Source: Iodobacter arcticus (GTDB lineage Bacteria; Pseudomonadota; Gammaproteobacteria; Burkholderiales; Chitinibacteraceae). From it: DNA of 64,000 bases. Within the stretch, counting starts at the first letter, position 1, and each line of letters starts with the position of its first letter. Shown here one piece after another: positions 25,751 to 33,795 of this stretch. The translations under genes were made by a program, and so were the position numbers. The stretch lies in assembly GCF_042664895.1 (NCBI RefSeq), contig NZ_JBHTBQ010000014.1, forward strand, positions 1-64,000, given 5' to 3'. The notes under the pieces were generated by a model. The model searched no databases and was not told where the DNA came from. It worked only from the letters and a program-made list of their open reading frames with translations.

Positions 25751-26071
25751 ATGCGACGTATTGTGGTGGCTTTGTTAAGCACATGCAGCCTAATGGCGAG
25801 TGCGAGCGATTTGCTGACTTTTAGGGTGGAGCTTAACGATGGCAAGGTCACGCCAACGCGCATCGAAGCACCAGCCAAAACTAAATTTAAGCTGATATTA
25901 GTGAATAAGGGCAAATCGCCTGCCGAATTTGAAAGCCTGCCGCTGCGCAAAGAAAAAGTCCTCGCCCCCGGCGTTGAATCCTTTGTGGTGATTCAGGGCG
26001 TATCTGCGGGCGAATATATCTTTTTTGATGATTTCCACCCGCAGGCGAGGGGTGTGATTGTGGTGAAGTAA
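25751..26071 (+). CDS. ftrB: Cupredoxin-like periplasmic protein of the iron importer
   Basis: 106 residues with signal peptide MRRIVVALLSTCSLMASA and a small cupredoxin-like beta domain related to the N-terminal domain of EfeO (FRVELNDGKVTPTRIEAPA, FKLILVNKGKSPAEFES, GVESFVVIQGVSAGEYIFFDDFHP). In FtrABCD systems this protein is thought to help oxidise Fe(II). The typical C-terminal copper-site cysteine is absent, as in EfeO. The ATG at 25751 starts the signal peptide. A repeat element then separates it from ftrC. Confidence 0.85.
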   Translation: MRRIVVALLSTCSLMASASDLLTFRVELNDGKVTPTRIEAPAKTKFKLILVNKGKSPAEFESLPLRKEKVLAPGVESFVVIQGVSAGEYIFFDDFHPQARGVIVVK

Positions 26072-26099
26072 GGGTGTTGCTCAACGATCATCTTTTTAG

Positions 26100-26330
26100 T
26101 GCCTTCGGCACGTTGATTTTGGAGCAGGTGCCCCCGCTGGGGCGTTCTTTTCTTGAACGGCCAAGAAAAGAACCAAAAGAAGGCCGCCCCGACCAGCACG
26201 AAACCCCTCTCTGCGGACAATCGAGCGGCGGCTGCGGAACTCGCTTCGCTCAGACAGTCCTCGCCGAAACCCCGCCCGCTTGTTCCTCGCTTCGGCGTGC
26301 TTCAAGGGGGGGATTTAAGCCCTGTGTCAC
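26100..26330 (+). repeat. Dispersed ~240-bp intergenic element, copy B, inside the ftr operon
   Basis: Starts TGCCTTCGGCACG, has GGCGTTCTTTTCTTGAACGG and CCAAGAAAAGAACCAAAAGAAGG as inverted segments, then CTCTCTGCGGACAATCG, CGCTTGTTCCTCGCTTCGG and AAGGGGGGGATTTAAGCCC. It matches copies A and C in order. It occupies most of the 436-bp gap between ftrB and ftrC. Confidence 0.8.
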
Positions 26331-26408
26331 GATAGAGGGAAAGTTTTGGGTTACTAAGAGTTTGAAAGTACCCAAAACATTAAAACAAACGTCTTAATTC
26401 AAAACCTG

Positions 26409-26460
26409 TTTTTCTCCGTGAAACTCAGTGCTCTCCGTGTTCTCCGTGGTTCAAGATTTA
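26409..26460. repeat. Single arm of the CACAGAG/CTCTGTG element, copy 4
   Basis: TTTTTCTCCGTGAAACTCAG, CTCTCCGTG, TTCTCCGTGG and TTCAAGATTTAGG form a right-arm copy about 50 bp before ftrC. Confidence 0.7.
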
Positions 26461-26507
26461 GGTTTTTGTTCTCATGTGTTGTTGCAATTTTTAAAAGGTT
26501 AAAGGCT

Positions 26508-27323
26508 ATGGAACAAGTCGCATTTATTGTCTGGCGTGAAAGTGTAGAAGCGCTGCTGGTGGTGGGGATTTTATATGCGTGGTTGCGTGCTAATCCGGTC
26601 GCTGGCCAGCGTGGCATGGCTTATCTCTGGGGCGGTGTGGGCTTAGGTTTGGTGCTGTCGGGCTTGCTGGCACTGACGTTATTGGGTGTTTCTAGCTGGC
26701 TGGATGATACGGCTCAGGAGTATTTCCAGGCCGCCATGCCCTTGGTGGCTGCTGCACTGATTGTGCAGATGGTGGTGTGGATGCGTAAAAATGGTCGCAG
26801 TCTTAAGCGTGAATTAGAAGGCGGCCTTGCCAGTAATGCGGCGGAGAAAAACTGGTGGGGTTTGCTGTTTCTGGTGGCGCTCGCTGTGGCGCGGGAAGGA
26901 AGTGAAACCGTGGTGTTTTTATACGGCAGCGTGGCAGGCAGTAGTAATGGTGGATCGTTAGCGCTGGCGGGTTTAGGCGGCTTTGTGGCTGCGTTAGCAA
27001 CGTTTCAGCTCTTGCAATTGGGCGGTAAATATATTTCCTGGCGCTGGTTTTTTAAGGTGACTGAAATCTTGCTTCTGCTCTTGGCTGGCGCGATGTTGAA
27101 CTCAGGCGTAGAGCATTTGATTGGCATGGATGTTTTGCCTGCGATGATTGATCCACTTTGGGATAGCTCGGCTTGGCTAGATGAAAGTATGGGTATCGGC
27201 AAATTGCTGGCCGATTTTGCGGGTTATCGCTCGCATCCGGCTTTATCTTTGCTGGTGATTTGGAGTGGCTATTGGATTGCAACGACTTACTTGCTGCGCC
27301 GCGTGAGCCGTACAGGGCAATGA
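26508..27323 (+). CDS. ftrC: FTR1-family iron permease of the FtrABCD importer
   Basis: Inner-membrane iron permease of 271 residues with about seven helices. Two REXXE iron-binding motifs are visible: RESVE at residues 10-14 and REGSE at 129-133. They are the hallmark of FTR1/EfeU transporters. The ATG at 26508 is used; an upstream in-frame ATG at 26418 reads through the CACAGAG repeat. Its stop overlaps the ftrD start as ATGA. Confidence 0.93.
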   Translation: MEQVAFIVWRESVEALLVVGILYAWLRANPVAGQRGMAYLWGGVGLGLVLSGLLALTLLGVSSWLDDTAQEYFQAAMPLVAAALIVQMVVWMRKNGRSLKRELEGGLASNAAEKNWWGLLFLVALAVAREGSETVVFLYGSVAGSSNGGSLALAGLGGFVAALATFQLLQLGGKYISWRWFFKVTEILLLLLAGAMLNSGVEHLIGMDVLPAMIDPLWDSSAWLDESMGIGKLLADFAGYRSHPALSLLVIWSGYWIATTYLLRRVSRTGQ

Positions 27324-28687
27324 CTATTTTGAATTCGCGTACCGCTCAGTTTGGCAACTTTTTACGGGACCACGCTCATTGGCTGCGCAAGCTGCAATGG
27401 GTGGTGGTTTTCTTTTATTTATTTCTGCTAATTATTCCGACTTTGGTCAGCCTGCCTGATGAAAGCGCGCGGGTTTTTAATCATCTGGTGATCTTTGCAC
27501 AGTTTGCATTTTGGGGGATTTGGTGGCCATTTGTGCTGATCTCCATGCTGCTGATGGGGCGTGTTTGGTGTGGCTGGTTTTGCCCAGAAGGCATGCTGAC
27601 AGAATGGGCCAGTGAACGCGGACGCAATCATCCTATCCCACGCTGGATACGCTGGCAGGGTTGGCCCTTTGTGGCTTTCGCCTGTACCACGGTCTACGGC
27701 CAGCTACTGAGTGTTTACCAATATCCCTTGGCCGCGATGCTGGTTCTTGGTGGCTCAACCGTGGCGGCGGTGGGCGTAGGCTATTGGTATGGGCGCAGCA
27801 AGCGGGTGTGGTGCCGCTATCTTTGCCCTGTGAACGGCGTATTCAATTTGCTGGCAAAGCTAGCTCCTTGGCATTACAGGGTGGACGTGGATGCTTGGAA
27901 AGCGCCGCAGCAGAAGGTGATTCCAGTTAACTGTGCGCCTTTGGTGCCTATGCGCAATATGCAGGGCGCAACTGAATGCCATATGTGCGGGCGTTGCAGT
28001 GATTATCGCGGCGCAATTGCGCTGAGTGTGCGCTCGCCTGAAGCCGAGATCACCCAAGTCGCCAAAGGCAGTGGCTGGGAAACGGTGCTGATTTTATTTG
28101 GCCTGATGGGGCTAGCGGTGGGTGCTTTTCAGTGGACGGCTAGTCCGTGGCTGGTGGACGCCAAGCAGATGATGGCCGAGTGGCTGGTGAACCGCGATAT
28201 CTTCTGGCCGCTGCAAGACAACGCGCCTTGGTGGATTCTGACTCACTACCCCGAGGTGAACGATAGCTTCTCTTGGCTAGATGGTGGCCTGATCGTGGCC
28301 TATATCGGCTGTAGCATGTTGTTTCTGGGCGGTAGTCTTTATCTGTGCTTAAAACTGGCTGATTGGATGTTGCCTAAGCGTGATGCTTTAAGCGTGCATA
28401 AACTGACGCAATCCTTTATCCCCGCCGCGGCTTGTGGTGTTTTTTTAGGCCTGTCGGCGCTGACGGTTAATTTACTGAAGCATGAAGGCGTGGCAACGGC
28501 ATGGGCACCTGCTGCTAGAGCGGTGCTTTTGAGTTTGGCACTATTGTGGTCTCTTCGTTTGTTTTGGCGCTTAGCCAGCCAGCGCACGATGCAATGGTGG
28601 CCGCGCTTGGGTGCTTTGAGCTTGGCAGGCTTGGGCTTGGCTTTGTATGGCTGGGCTTGGGTATTGTTGTTTTTTGTGTGGGCTTAG
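27320..28687 (+). CDS. ftrD: Membrane polyferredoxin of the FtrABCD importer (NapH/FixG-like)
   Basis: 455 residues with several helices and cysteine clusters WCGWFCPEG near residue 77, WCRYLCPVNG near 163 and CHMCGRC near 220, typical of NapH/CcoG-type iron-sulfur membrane proteins. In FtrABCD it is proposed to accept the electron released when Fe(II) is oxidised. It overlaps ftrC by 4 bp. The ATG at 27320 is supported by that overlap. Confidence 0.9.
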   Translation: MTILNSRTAQFGNFLRDHAHWLRKLQWVVVFFYLFLLIIPTLVSLPDESARVFNHLVIFAQFAFWGIWWPFVLISMLLMGRVWCGWFCPEGMLTEWASERGRNHPIPRWIRWQGWPFVAFACTTVYGQLLSVYQYPLAAMLVLGGSTVAAVGVGYWYGRSKRVWCRYLCPVNGVFNLLAKLAPWHYRVDVDAWKAPQQKVIPVNCAPLVPMRNMQGATECHMCGRCSDYRGAIALSVRSPEAEITQVAKGSGWETVLILFGLMGLAVGAFQWTASPWLVDAKQMMAEWLVNRDIFWPLQDNAPWWILTHYPEVNDSFSWLDGGLIVAYIGCSMLFLGGSLYLCLKLADWMLPKRDALSVHKLTQSFIPAAACGVFLGLSALTVNLLKHEGVATAWAPAARAVLLSLALLWSLRLFWRLASQRTMQWWPRLGALSLAGLGLALYGWAWVLLFFVWA

Positions 28688-28705
28688 TCTCGACTTCATA
28701 AGATT

Positions 28706-28777
28706 GTCATCCCCGAGTGTATTTATCGGCGATCCAGCAGAGCCACTGGATTCCCGACAGAGACCCTCGGGGATGAC
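28706..28777. repeat. Palindromic hairpin repeat (GTCATCCCCGAG..CTCGGGGATGAC)
   Basis: GTCATCCCCGAG and CTCGGGGATGAC frame the element; inside, GATCCAGCAG and CCACTGGATTCCC make a second arm. It lies 20 bp after ftrD and is the fullest copy of the family found inside the riboswitch. Confidence 0.75.
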
Positions 28778-28816
28778 GGACATGTCATGTGTCAGGCTGG
28801 TGAAGGAGTACTTTCA

Positions 28817-28842
28817 TTAAAGCATGCGCGAGTATGCTTTAA
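28817..28842 (+). other. Hairpin between ftrD and phaC
   Basis: TTAAAGCAT and ATGCTTTAA form a 9-bp stem with an 8-base loop, without a clean T-run. It may help end the ftr transcript or belong to the phaC promoter region. Confidence 0.4.
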
Positions 28843-28932
28843 GCTTAAAAAACAGCAGGCTGTTTGATCTTACACATTGAGTTCTGCTGCACCGCAACCT
28901 AAGCTAGAAGAACGATCTCAAGGGGGACGGCA

Positions 28933-30648
28933 ATGTCAGAGTTTACTTTTCTTACGGAACAATCTCAGCGCTACGCTGATTTACAGCACAAATTAAGGCA
29001 GTCGACCGATCCCTTTGGCTTGATGGCTAGTTCCGTCAAAGCGCAGCAAGCATGGTTGCAAAATCCACTCGCCTTATCCAATGTCTTGTTTCGTTATGTG
29101 AATGACGTAACGAAGTGGCAAAACTTTACTACGCGGCGCTTCTGGGGCGAGGCGGATAGCGATGTTTTCCCGCCTCACCCGGAGGACGTGCGCTTTGCCG
29201 ACCCGATCTGGAGCGATAGCCCTTATTGGGATGGTATTAAAGAATGGTATTTGCTTAATACGCATTGGCTGCAAGATGCCCTCTATGCCACGCCGGATAT
29301 GGGCGAGCACGAGCGTAACCGTAGCGCATTCTGGTTAAGACAGGTGCTGAATGCAGTGGCACCGACTAATTTTTTGCTGACTAATCCGGTGGCGATTGCT
29401 AAGGCATTAAGCACTAAGGGTGAAAGCCTCGTTGCAGGCTATAAAAACTTTAAGGAAGACAAGGCGCGTGGCGATATCAGCATGACCGATATGAACGCGT
29501 TTAAAGTGGGTGAAAATCTAGCGACGACCGTAGGCTCGGTAGTCTATCGTGGGCGTTTGCTTGAAGTGCTGCACTATGAAGCCACTACGCCCACGGTGCA
29601 TAGCGTGCCGCTGGTGCTGGTATCCCCATGGATTAATAAGTATTACATCCTCGATATTAACGAGAAAAAAAGCCTGGTGAAGTATCTGGTTGACCAAGGC
29701 TTTTCGGTGTTTATTACCAGCTGGAAAAACCCCGACAGCAGTATGCGTGATGTGGCTTTCGACGATTATCTAAGCGAGGGCGTGGCGCAAATTATTAAAG
29801 TGGCGCAAGAAATCAGCGGCAGCGAACAAGTCCACTTACTTGGCTATTGTCTTGGTGGCACGCTGGCTGCCACGTACCTCGCTTGGGCAAATCGGCAGAT
29901 GCCGGGCAAAGTGCCTGTGGTTTCAGCAACCTTACTCACCACGCTCACCGATTTTGAATATCCAGGCGATATCGAAGTCTTTTTGGATGAAGAAGGCTTG
30001 GATTTCATTGATAGCGTGATGGAGAAAAAAGGCTATCTGGATGGCAAAGATATGGCCGCCTCATTCAGAATGCTGCGCTCCAATAGCCTGATCTGGAATT
30101 ACTGGGTCGATAATTATTTGCTAGGCCAAACGCCGAGTGAATTTGATGTTTTATATTGGAATATGGATTCCACCCGTATGCCAATGAAAATGCACCGCAC
30201 CTATTTGCGCGAATTATATTGGAAAAATAAACTCGTTCAGCCCGATGCCTTAGAGCTTTGTGGGCAAAAAATCGACCTAGGTCAAATTAAACAGCCACTC
30301 TTTATGGTCAGCGCAGAAGAAGACCATATTGCACCTTGGCGGCAAACCTACACCTTGGCCGATCGCAGCGGGGGTGATGTCACGTTTACCCTTTCTACAT
30401 CGGGCCATATTATTGGCATCGTTAATCCGCCTAGCCCAACATCAAAACGCAGCTACTGGCAGGGCGTGCCTAAAACCGGAGAAAGCGCCGAAGACTTTTT
30501 AGCTCGGCAAAAAAAGGTAGCCGGCTCTTGGTGGCCCAACTGGGTAGAGTGGCTCAGACCGCAGTGTGGCGAGCAGGTTAAACCAAAATTATCCAGCCGC
30601 GCTCACCCACAGCACGGGGCAGCACCGGGGACTTATGTTTTGGAGTAG
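28933..30648 (+). CDS. phaC: Class I poly(3-hydroxyalkanoate) synthase
   Basis: Polymerises hydroxyacyl-CoA into storage polyester at granule surfaces. It has 571 residues. The lipase-like box with the active cysteine is GYCLGGT near residue 308; the catalytic aspartate lies in EEDHIAPW near 460 and the histidine in SGHIIGIVNPP near 489. Length and the N-terminal region fit class I synthases (one subunit). AGGGGGA before the ATG is the ribosome site. No phaA, phaB, phaR or phasin gene is adjacent. Confidence 0.95.
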   Translation: MSEFTFLTEQSQRYADLQHKLRQSTDPFGLMASSVKAQQAWLQNPLALSNVLFRYVNDVTKWQNFTTRRFWGEADSDVFPPHPEDVRFADPIWSDSPYWDGIKEWYLLNTHWLQDALYATPDMGEHERNRSAFWLRQVLNAVAPTNFLLTNPVAIAKALSTKGESLVAGYKNFKEDKARGDISMTDMNAFKVGENLATTVGSVVYRGRLLEVLHYEATTPTVHSVPLVLVSPWINKYYILDINEKKSLVKYLVDQGFSVFITSWKNPDSSMRDVAFDDYLSEGVAQIIKVAQEISGSEQVHLLGYCLGGTLAATYLAWANRQMPGKVPVVSATLLTTLTDFEYPGDIEVFLDEEGLDFIDSVMEKKGYLDGKDMAASFRMLRSNSLIWNYWVDNYLLGQTPSEFDVLYWNMDSTRMPMKMHRTYLRELYWKNKLVQPDALELCGQKIDLGQIKQPLFMVSAEEDHIAPWRQTYTLADRSGGDVTFTLSTSGHIIGIVNPPSPTSKRSYWQGVPKTGESAEDFLARQKKVAGSWWPNWVEWLRPQCGEQVKPKLSSRAHPQHGAAPGTYVLE

Positions 30649-30678
30649 TGGCTTAAAATTCAAATTCTTAATCATGAA

Positions 30679-30704
30679 GACCACAGAGGTTCACGGAGAA
30701 AAAA
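30679..30704. repeat. Fragment of the CACAGAG element, copy 5
   Basis: GACCACAGAGGTTCACGGAGAAAA matches the left arm in short form just after phaC. Confidence 0.55.
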
Positions 30705-30751
30705 TTGATTAAAATGTGGTCAATATACCTTCCCCGAATACGGACCGCTGG

Positions 30752-30900
30752 CGTAGGTTGGGTTAGCAGGTTTATTAGCGGTTTTCTTGCTAATAAACCT
30801 GCGTAACCCAACGGGCTCTGGTGAAAAAAATGTTGGGTTACGCGAAATATCGCTGAGCGAGGTAAACCTCGCACGCAGACCGCTAACCCAACCTACAAAA
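30752..30900. repeat. Double palindromic repeat, GTAGGTTGGGTTAGC/GCGTAACCCAAC family
   Basis: GTAGGTTGGGTTAGCAGG starts the element and GCTAACCCAACCTAC ends it. In between, GCGTAACCCAAC and GTTGGGTTACGC add an inner inverted pair, so two units sit head to head. A similar double unit is at 45169-45290. The 561-bp gap between phaC and tkt holds this, another hairpin and presumably the tkt promoter. Confidence 0.8.
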
Positions 30901-30994
30901 TCGCGTTATTCGGGAAGTTATGCACTTATTAATATGAATTCACCGCTGCGTAATCTTATTTTTAAGTGAAAACAGCTACGGGTTTTAATTTATT

Positions 30995-31020
30995 ATAAGG
31001 CGGGCGAAAGCCCGCCTTAT
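30995..31020. other. Perfect hairpin ATAAGGCGGGC-GAAA-GCCCGCCTTAT
   Basis: An 11-bp perfect stem with a GAAA tetraloop about 190 bp before tkt. No T-run follows on the plus strand. It could be a terminator variant or a small repeat. Confidence 0.6.
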
Positions 31021-31209
31021 CACTTTGAGCCAGCTCAACGCTATCCGCGTTATCTCGTGTTAAAAATGATCTGGTATTTTGATATTGTTGCAAACACAGT
31101 CCCTCAGTGATAATGGGGGCAGCGATTTAGGCTTGGCGCTTCTGCCTTATGGTATCGGCGCCATAAAAAGACTTGATGATGATTGGCTTAATGCACACAA
31201 GGAAAAGAT

Positions 31210-33204
31210 ATGGCAACGCGTAACGATCTAGCAAATGCAATCCGCGCTTTAGCAATGGATGCAGTTCAGAAGGCTAATTCAGGCCATCCAGGCATGCCGA
31301 TGGGTATGGCGGAAATTGGTTTGTCGCTGTGGGGCAACCACATGCGCTTTAACCCGGTGAATCCACATTGGGCTGATCGCGACCGTTTTATCTTATCTAA
31401 CGGGCATGGCTCGATGTTGCAATACGCCTTACTGCACCTGACTGGCTACGATGTATCTATGGATGATCTTAAAGCATTTCGTCAGTTTCACTCCAAAACT
31501 CCCGGCCACCCAGAGCTGCATTACACCCCTGGCGTAGAAACTACGACCGGCCCGCTGGGCCAAGGTATTACTAATGCGGTAGGTTTTGCGCTGGCAGAAA
31601 AACTACTGGCTCGCGATTTTAACAAGCCGGGTCTGGATATCGTTGATCACCACACCTATGTATTTCTCGGCGATGGTTGCTTGATGGAAGGCATTAGCCA
31701 CGAAGCCTGCGCTTTGGCTGGCACATGGGGCTTGGGCAAGCTGATTGCATTCTGGGACGACAACGGTATCTCTATCGATGGCCATGTAGAAGGCTGGTTT
31801 ACCGACGATACCCCTAAGCGTTTTGAAGCTTACAACTGGCATGTGATTTCTGTAGACGGCCACGATGTAGATGCGCTGGATGCAGCTATCGTTGCCGCTA
31901 AAGCAGTAACAGATAAACCAACACTAATCTGCTGCAAAACGATTATTGGTAAAGGCTCGCCAAACAAAGCGGCCAGCCACGATTGCCACGGCGCGCCACT
32001 TGGCGATGCTGAAATTGCAGCAACGCGCGCAGCCATTGGCTGGAACTATGGCCCGTTTGAAATCCCTGCTGATGTTTACGCAGGCTGGGACAAAAAAGAA
32101 TCTGGCGCGCGTTTAGAATCGGATTGGGATGTCTTGTTTGCTAAGTACGCAGCAGCCTATCCAGCGGAAGCAGCAGAATTCAAACGCCGTATGAGCAATG
32201 AATTGCCAGCTAATTGGCAAGATGTAGTAAAAGCTGCGATTAGCGACGCCAACACCAAGGCAGAAACCATTGCCTCACGTAAAGCATCACAAAACGCGCT
32301 GAATGCCTATGCACCGCAAGTGCCAGAACTCTTAGGCGGCTCGGCTGATTTAACCGGCTCTAACCTGACCAACTGGAAAGGCTGCGTTTCACTGAAGCGT
32401 GAAGGCAACGAGCTGATCGGTAACCATATCAGCTACGGCGTGCGTGAATTTGGTATGAGCGCCATTATGAACGGTGTGGTGCTGCACGGTGGTTTCCGCC
32501 CTTATGGCGCAACCTTCCTGATGTTCTGCGAATACGCACTCAATGCGCTGCGTATGGCCTCGCTAATGAAGACCAACAACCTCTTCGTTTACACCCACGA
32601 TTCGATCGGTTTGGGTGAAGATGGCCCAACGCATCAGCCGGTAGAGCAATTGCAAACCCTGCGTTGCATCCCTAATCACCATGTATGGCGTCCATGCGAT
32701 ACCGTAGAATCGATGGTGGCTTGGGCTCACGCAATTGAGCAAAAATCGACCCCTTCATCCTTGATCTTTAGTCGTCAAAACTTAATGTTTATGGCGCGTG
32801 ATGAAGCCACCATCGCCAATATCAAGAAAGGCGGCTATGTATTAAAAGACGTCGCTAATCCAGCGGTTATCTTGATTGCAACCGGCTCTGAAGTTGAGCT
32901 GGCGGTAAAAGCCGCTGAAGCCTTGGCCGCAGAGGGCATTGCTGCTCGCGTGGTCTCTATGCCATCGACCAATGTATTTGATGGGCAAGATGCAGCGTAC
33001 AAAGCCGCCGTATTACCGCGTGGCGTAGTGCGTTTAGCCATTGAAGCAGGTACTTCAGACTTCTGGCGCAAATATGTTGGCTTAGAAGGCGATGTTGTGG
33101 GTATGGATACTTTTGGTGAATCCGCTCCGGCTGGCTTGTTGTTTAAGCACTTTGGCTTTACGGTAGAAAATGTAGTGGCTAAGGCAAAAGCAATCATTGC
33201 TTAA
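31210..33204 (+). CDS. tkt: Transketolase
   Basis: Thiamine-diphosphate enzyme of the pentose phosphate pathway (and of the Calvin cycle where present), 664 residues as usual. The N-terminal RALAMDAVQKANSGHPGMPMGMA, the cofactor motif GDGCLMEGISHEA near 154 and the RPYGATFLMFCEYALNALRMA segment near 430 are all diagnostic. It has its own upstream gap and a strong downstream terminator, so it is monocistronic. AAGGAAA lies 7 bases before the ATG. Confidence 0.97.
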   Translation: MATRNDLANAIRALAMDAVQKANSGHPGMPMGMAEIGLSLWGNHMRFNPVNPHWADRDRFILSNGHGSMLQYALLHLTGYDVSMDDLKAFRQFHSKTPGHPELHYTPGVETTTGPLGQGITNAVGFALAEKLLARDFNKPGLDIVDHHTYVFLGDGCLMEGISHEACALAGTWGLGKLIAFWDDNGISIDGHVEGWFTDDTPKRFEAYNWHVISVDGHDVDALDAAIVAAKAVTDKPTLICCKTIIGKGSPNKAASHDCHGAPLGDAEIAATRAAIGWNYGPFEIPADVYAGWDKKESGARLESDWDVLFAKYAAAYPAEAAEFKRRMSNELPANWQDVVKAAISDANTKAETIASRKASQNALNAYAPQVPELLGGSADLTGSNLTNWKGCVSLKREGNELIGNHISYGVREFGMSAIMNGVVLHGGFRPYGATFLMFCEYALNALRMASLMKTNNLFVYTHDSIGLGEDGPTHQPVEQLQTLRCIPNHHVWRPCDTVESMVAWAHAIEQKSTPSSLIFSRQNLMFMARDEATIANIKKGGYVLKDVANPAVILIATGSEVELAVKAAEALAAEGIAARVVSMPSTNVFDGQDAAYKAAVLPRGVVRLAIEAGTSDFWRKYVGLEGDVVGMDTFGESAPAGLLFKHFGFTVENVVAKAKAIIA

Positions 33205-33220
33205 TTGATTTTAGCGTAAT

Positions 33221-33250
33221 AAAAAAACGGGCATTCGTGCCCGTTTTTTT
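33221..33250. terminator. Bidirectional terminator between tkt and the GNAT gene
   Basis: CGGGCA and TGCCCG with loop TTCG are flanked by seven A on one side and seven T on the other, so it works both ways. The stop codon of the convergent GNAT gene lies within the T-run. Confidence 0.93.
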
Positions 33251-33749
33251 ATAGATCCAAGGAGAAAAGATTCAGTTCTTTATCGAGCATTATTTTTTTT
33301 GAAAAACTAAACCCAAGTTTTTGTAGTAATTGCATCGAAGGCTGATTATCTGTATCTGTTGTGGCAAGAATTTGGGTAAGATTTAATACTTCTTTTGCGT
33401 ATTTAAGTACGCCACTTGCGGCCTCATTCGCGAAGCCCTGCTTCCAGTACTGAGGTAAAAAAGCATAGCCTAGATCTGGGTATTCCAGATAGTTTCGCTT
33501 TAATAAACCACAAAGCCCTATTGGCTCTCCTGTTTCGCTGAGTTCAGCTAAATAAAGGCTAAATCCAAGACGGGTTTGCATATCAAGTGGGCCATTCACA
33601 ATTGCTTTTTGTGCTTCTTCTAAAGTACGAATTCCTCTATCACCAATATACTGATGCCAGGATGGCTCATTAATGAGTTGTAAATAGAAAGCGGCATCAT
33701 TGGTAGTGATGGTACGCAGCTTAAGTCTGGCTGTATTGAAGTGAGTCAT
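33249..33749 (-). CDS. GNAT-family N-acetyltransferase (RimJ/RimL-like)
   Basis: 166 residues. The N-terminus TARLKLRTITTNDAAFYLQLINEP and the later QGFANEAASGVLKYAKEVLNLTQILATTDTDNQPSMQLLQKLGF, with its acetyl-CoA pyrophosphate loop and NxxSxxLxxKxGF signature, place it in the acetyltransferase_3 group. The substrate is unknown; relatives acetylate protein N-termini, spermidine or antibiotics. It stands alone, convergent with tkt. Confidence 0.85.
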   Translation of the reverse strand: MTHFNTARLKLRTITTNDAAFYLQLINEPSWHQYIGDRGIRTLEEAQKAIVNGPLDMQTRLGFSLYLAELSETGEPIGLCGLLKRNYLEYPDLGYAFLPQYWKQGFANEAASGVLKYAKEVLNLTQILATTDTDNQPSMQLLQKLGFSFSKKIMLDKELNLFSLDL

Positions 33750-33795
33750 AGAGTATTCTACTATAGGTTTTTATATATATTACCTCTATTTTTAA

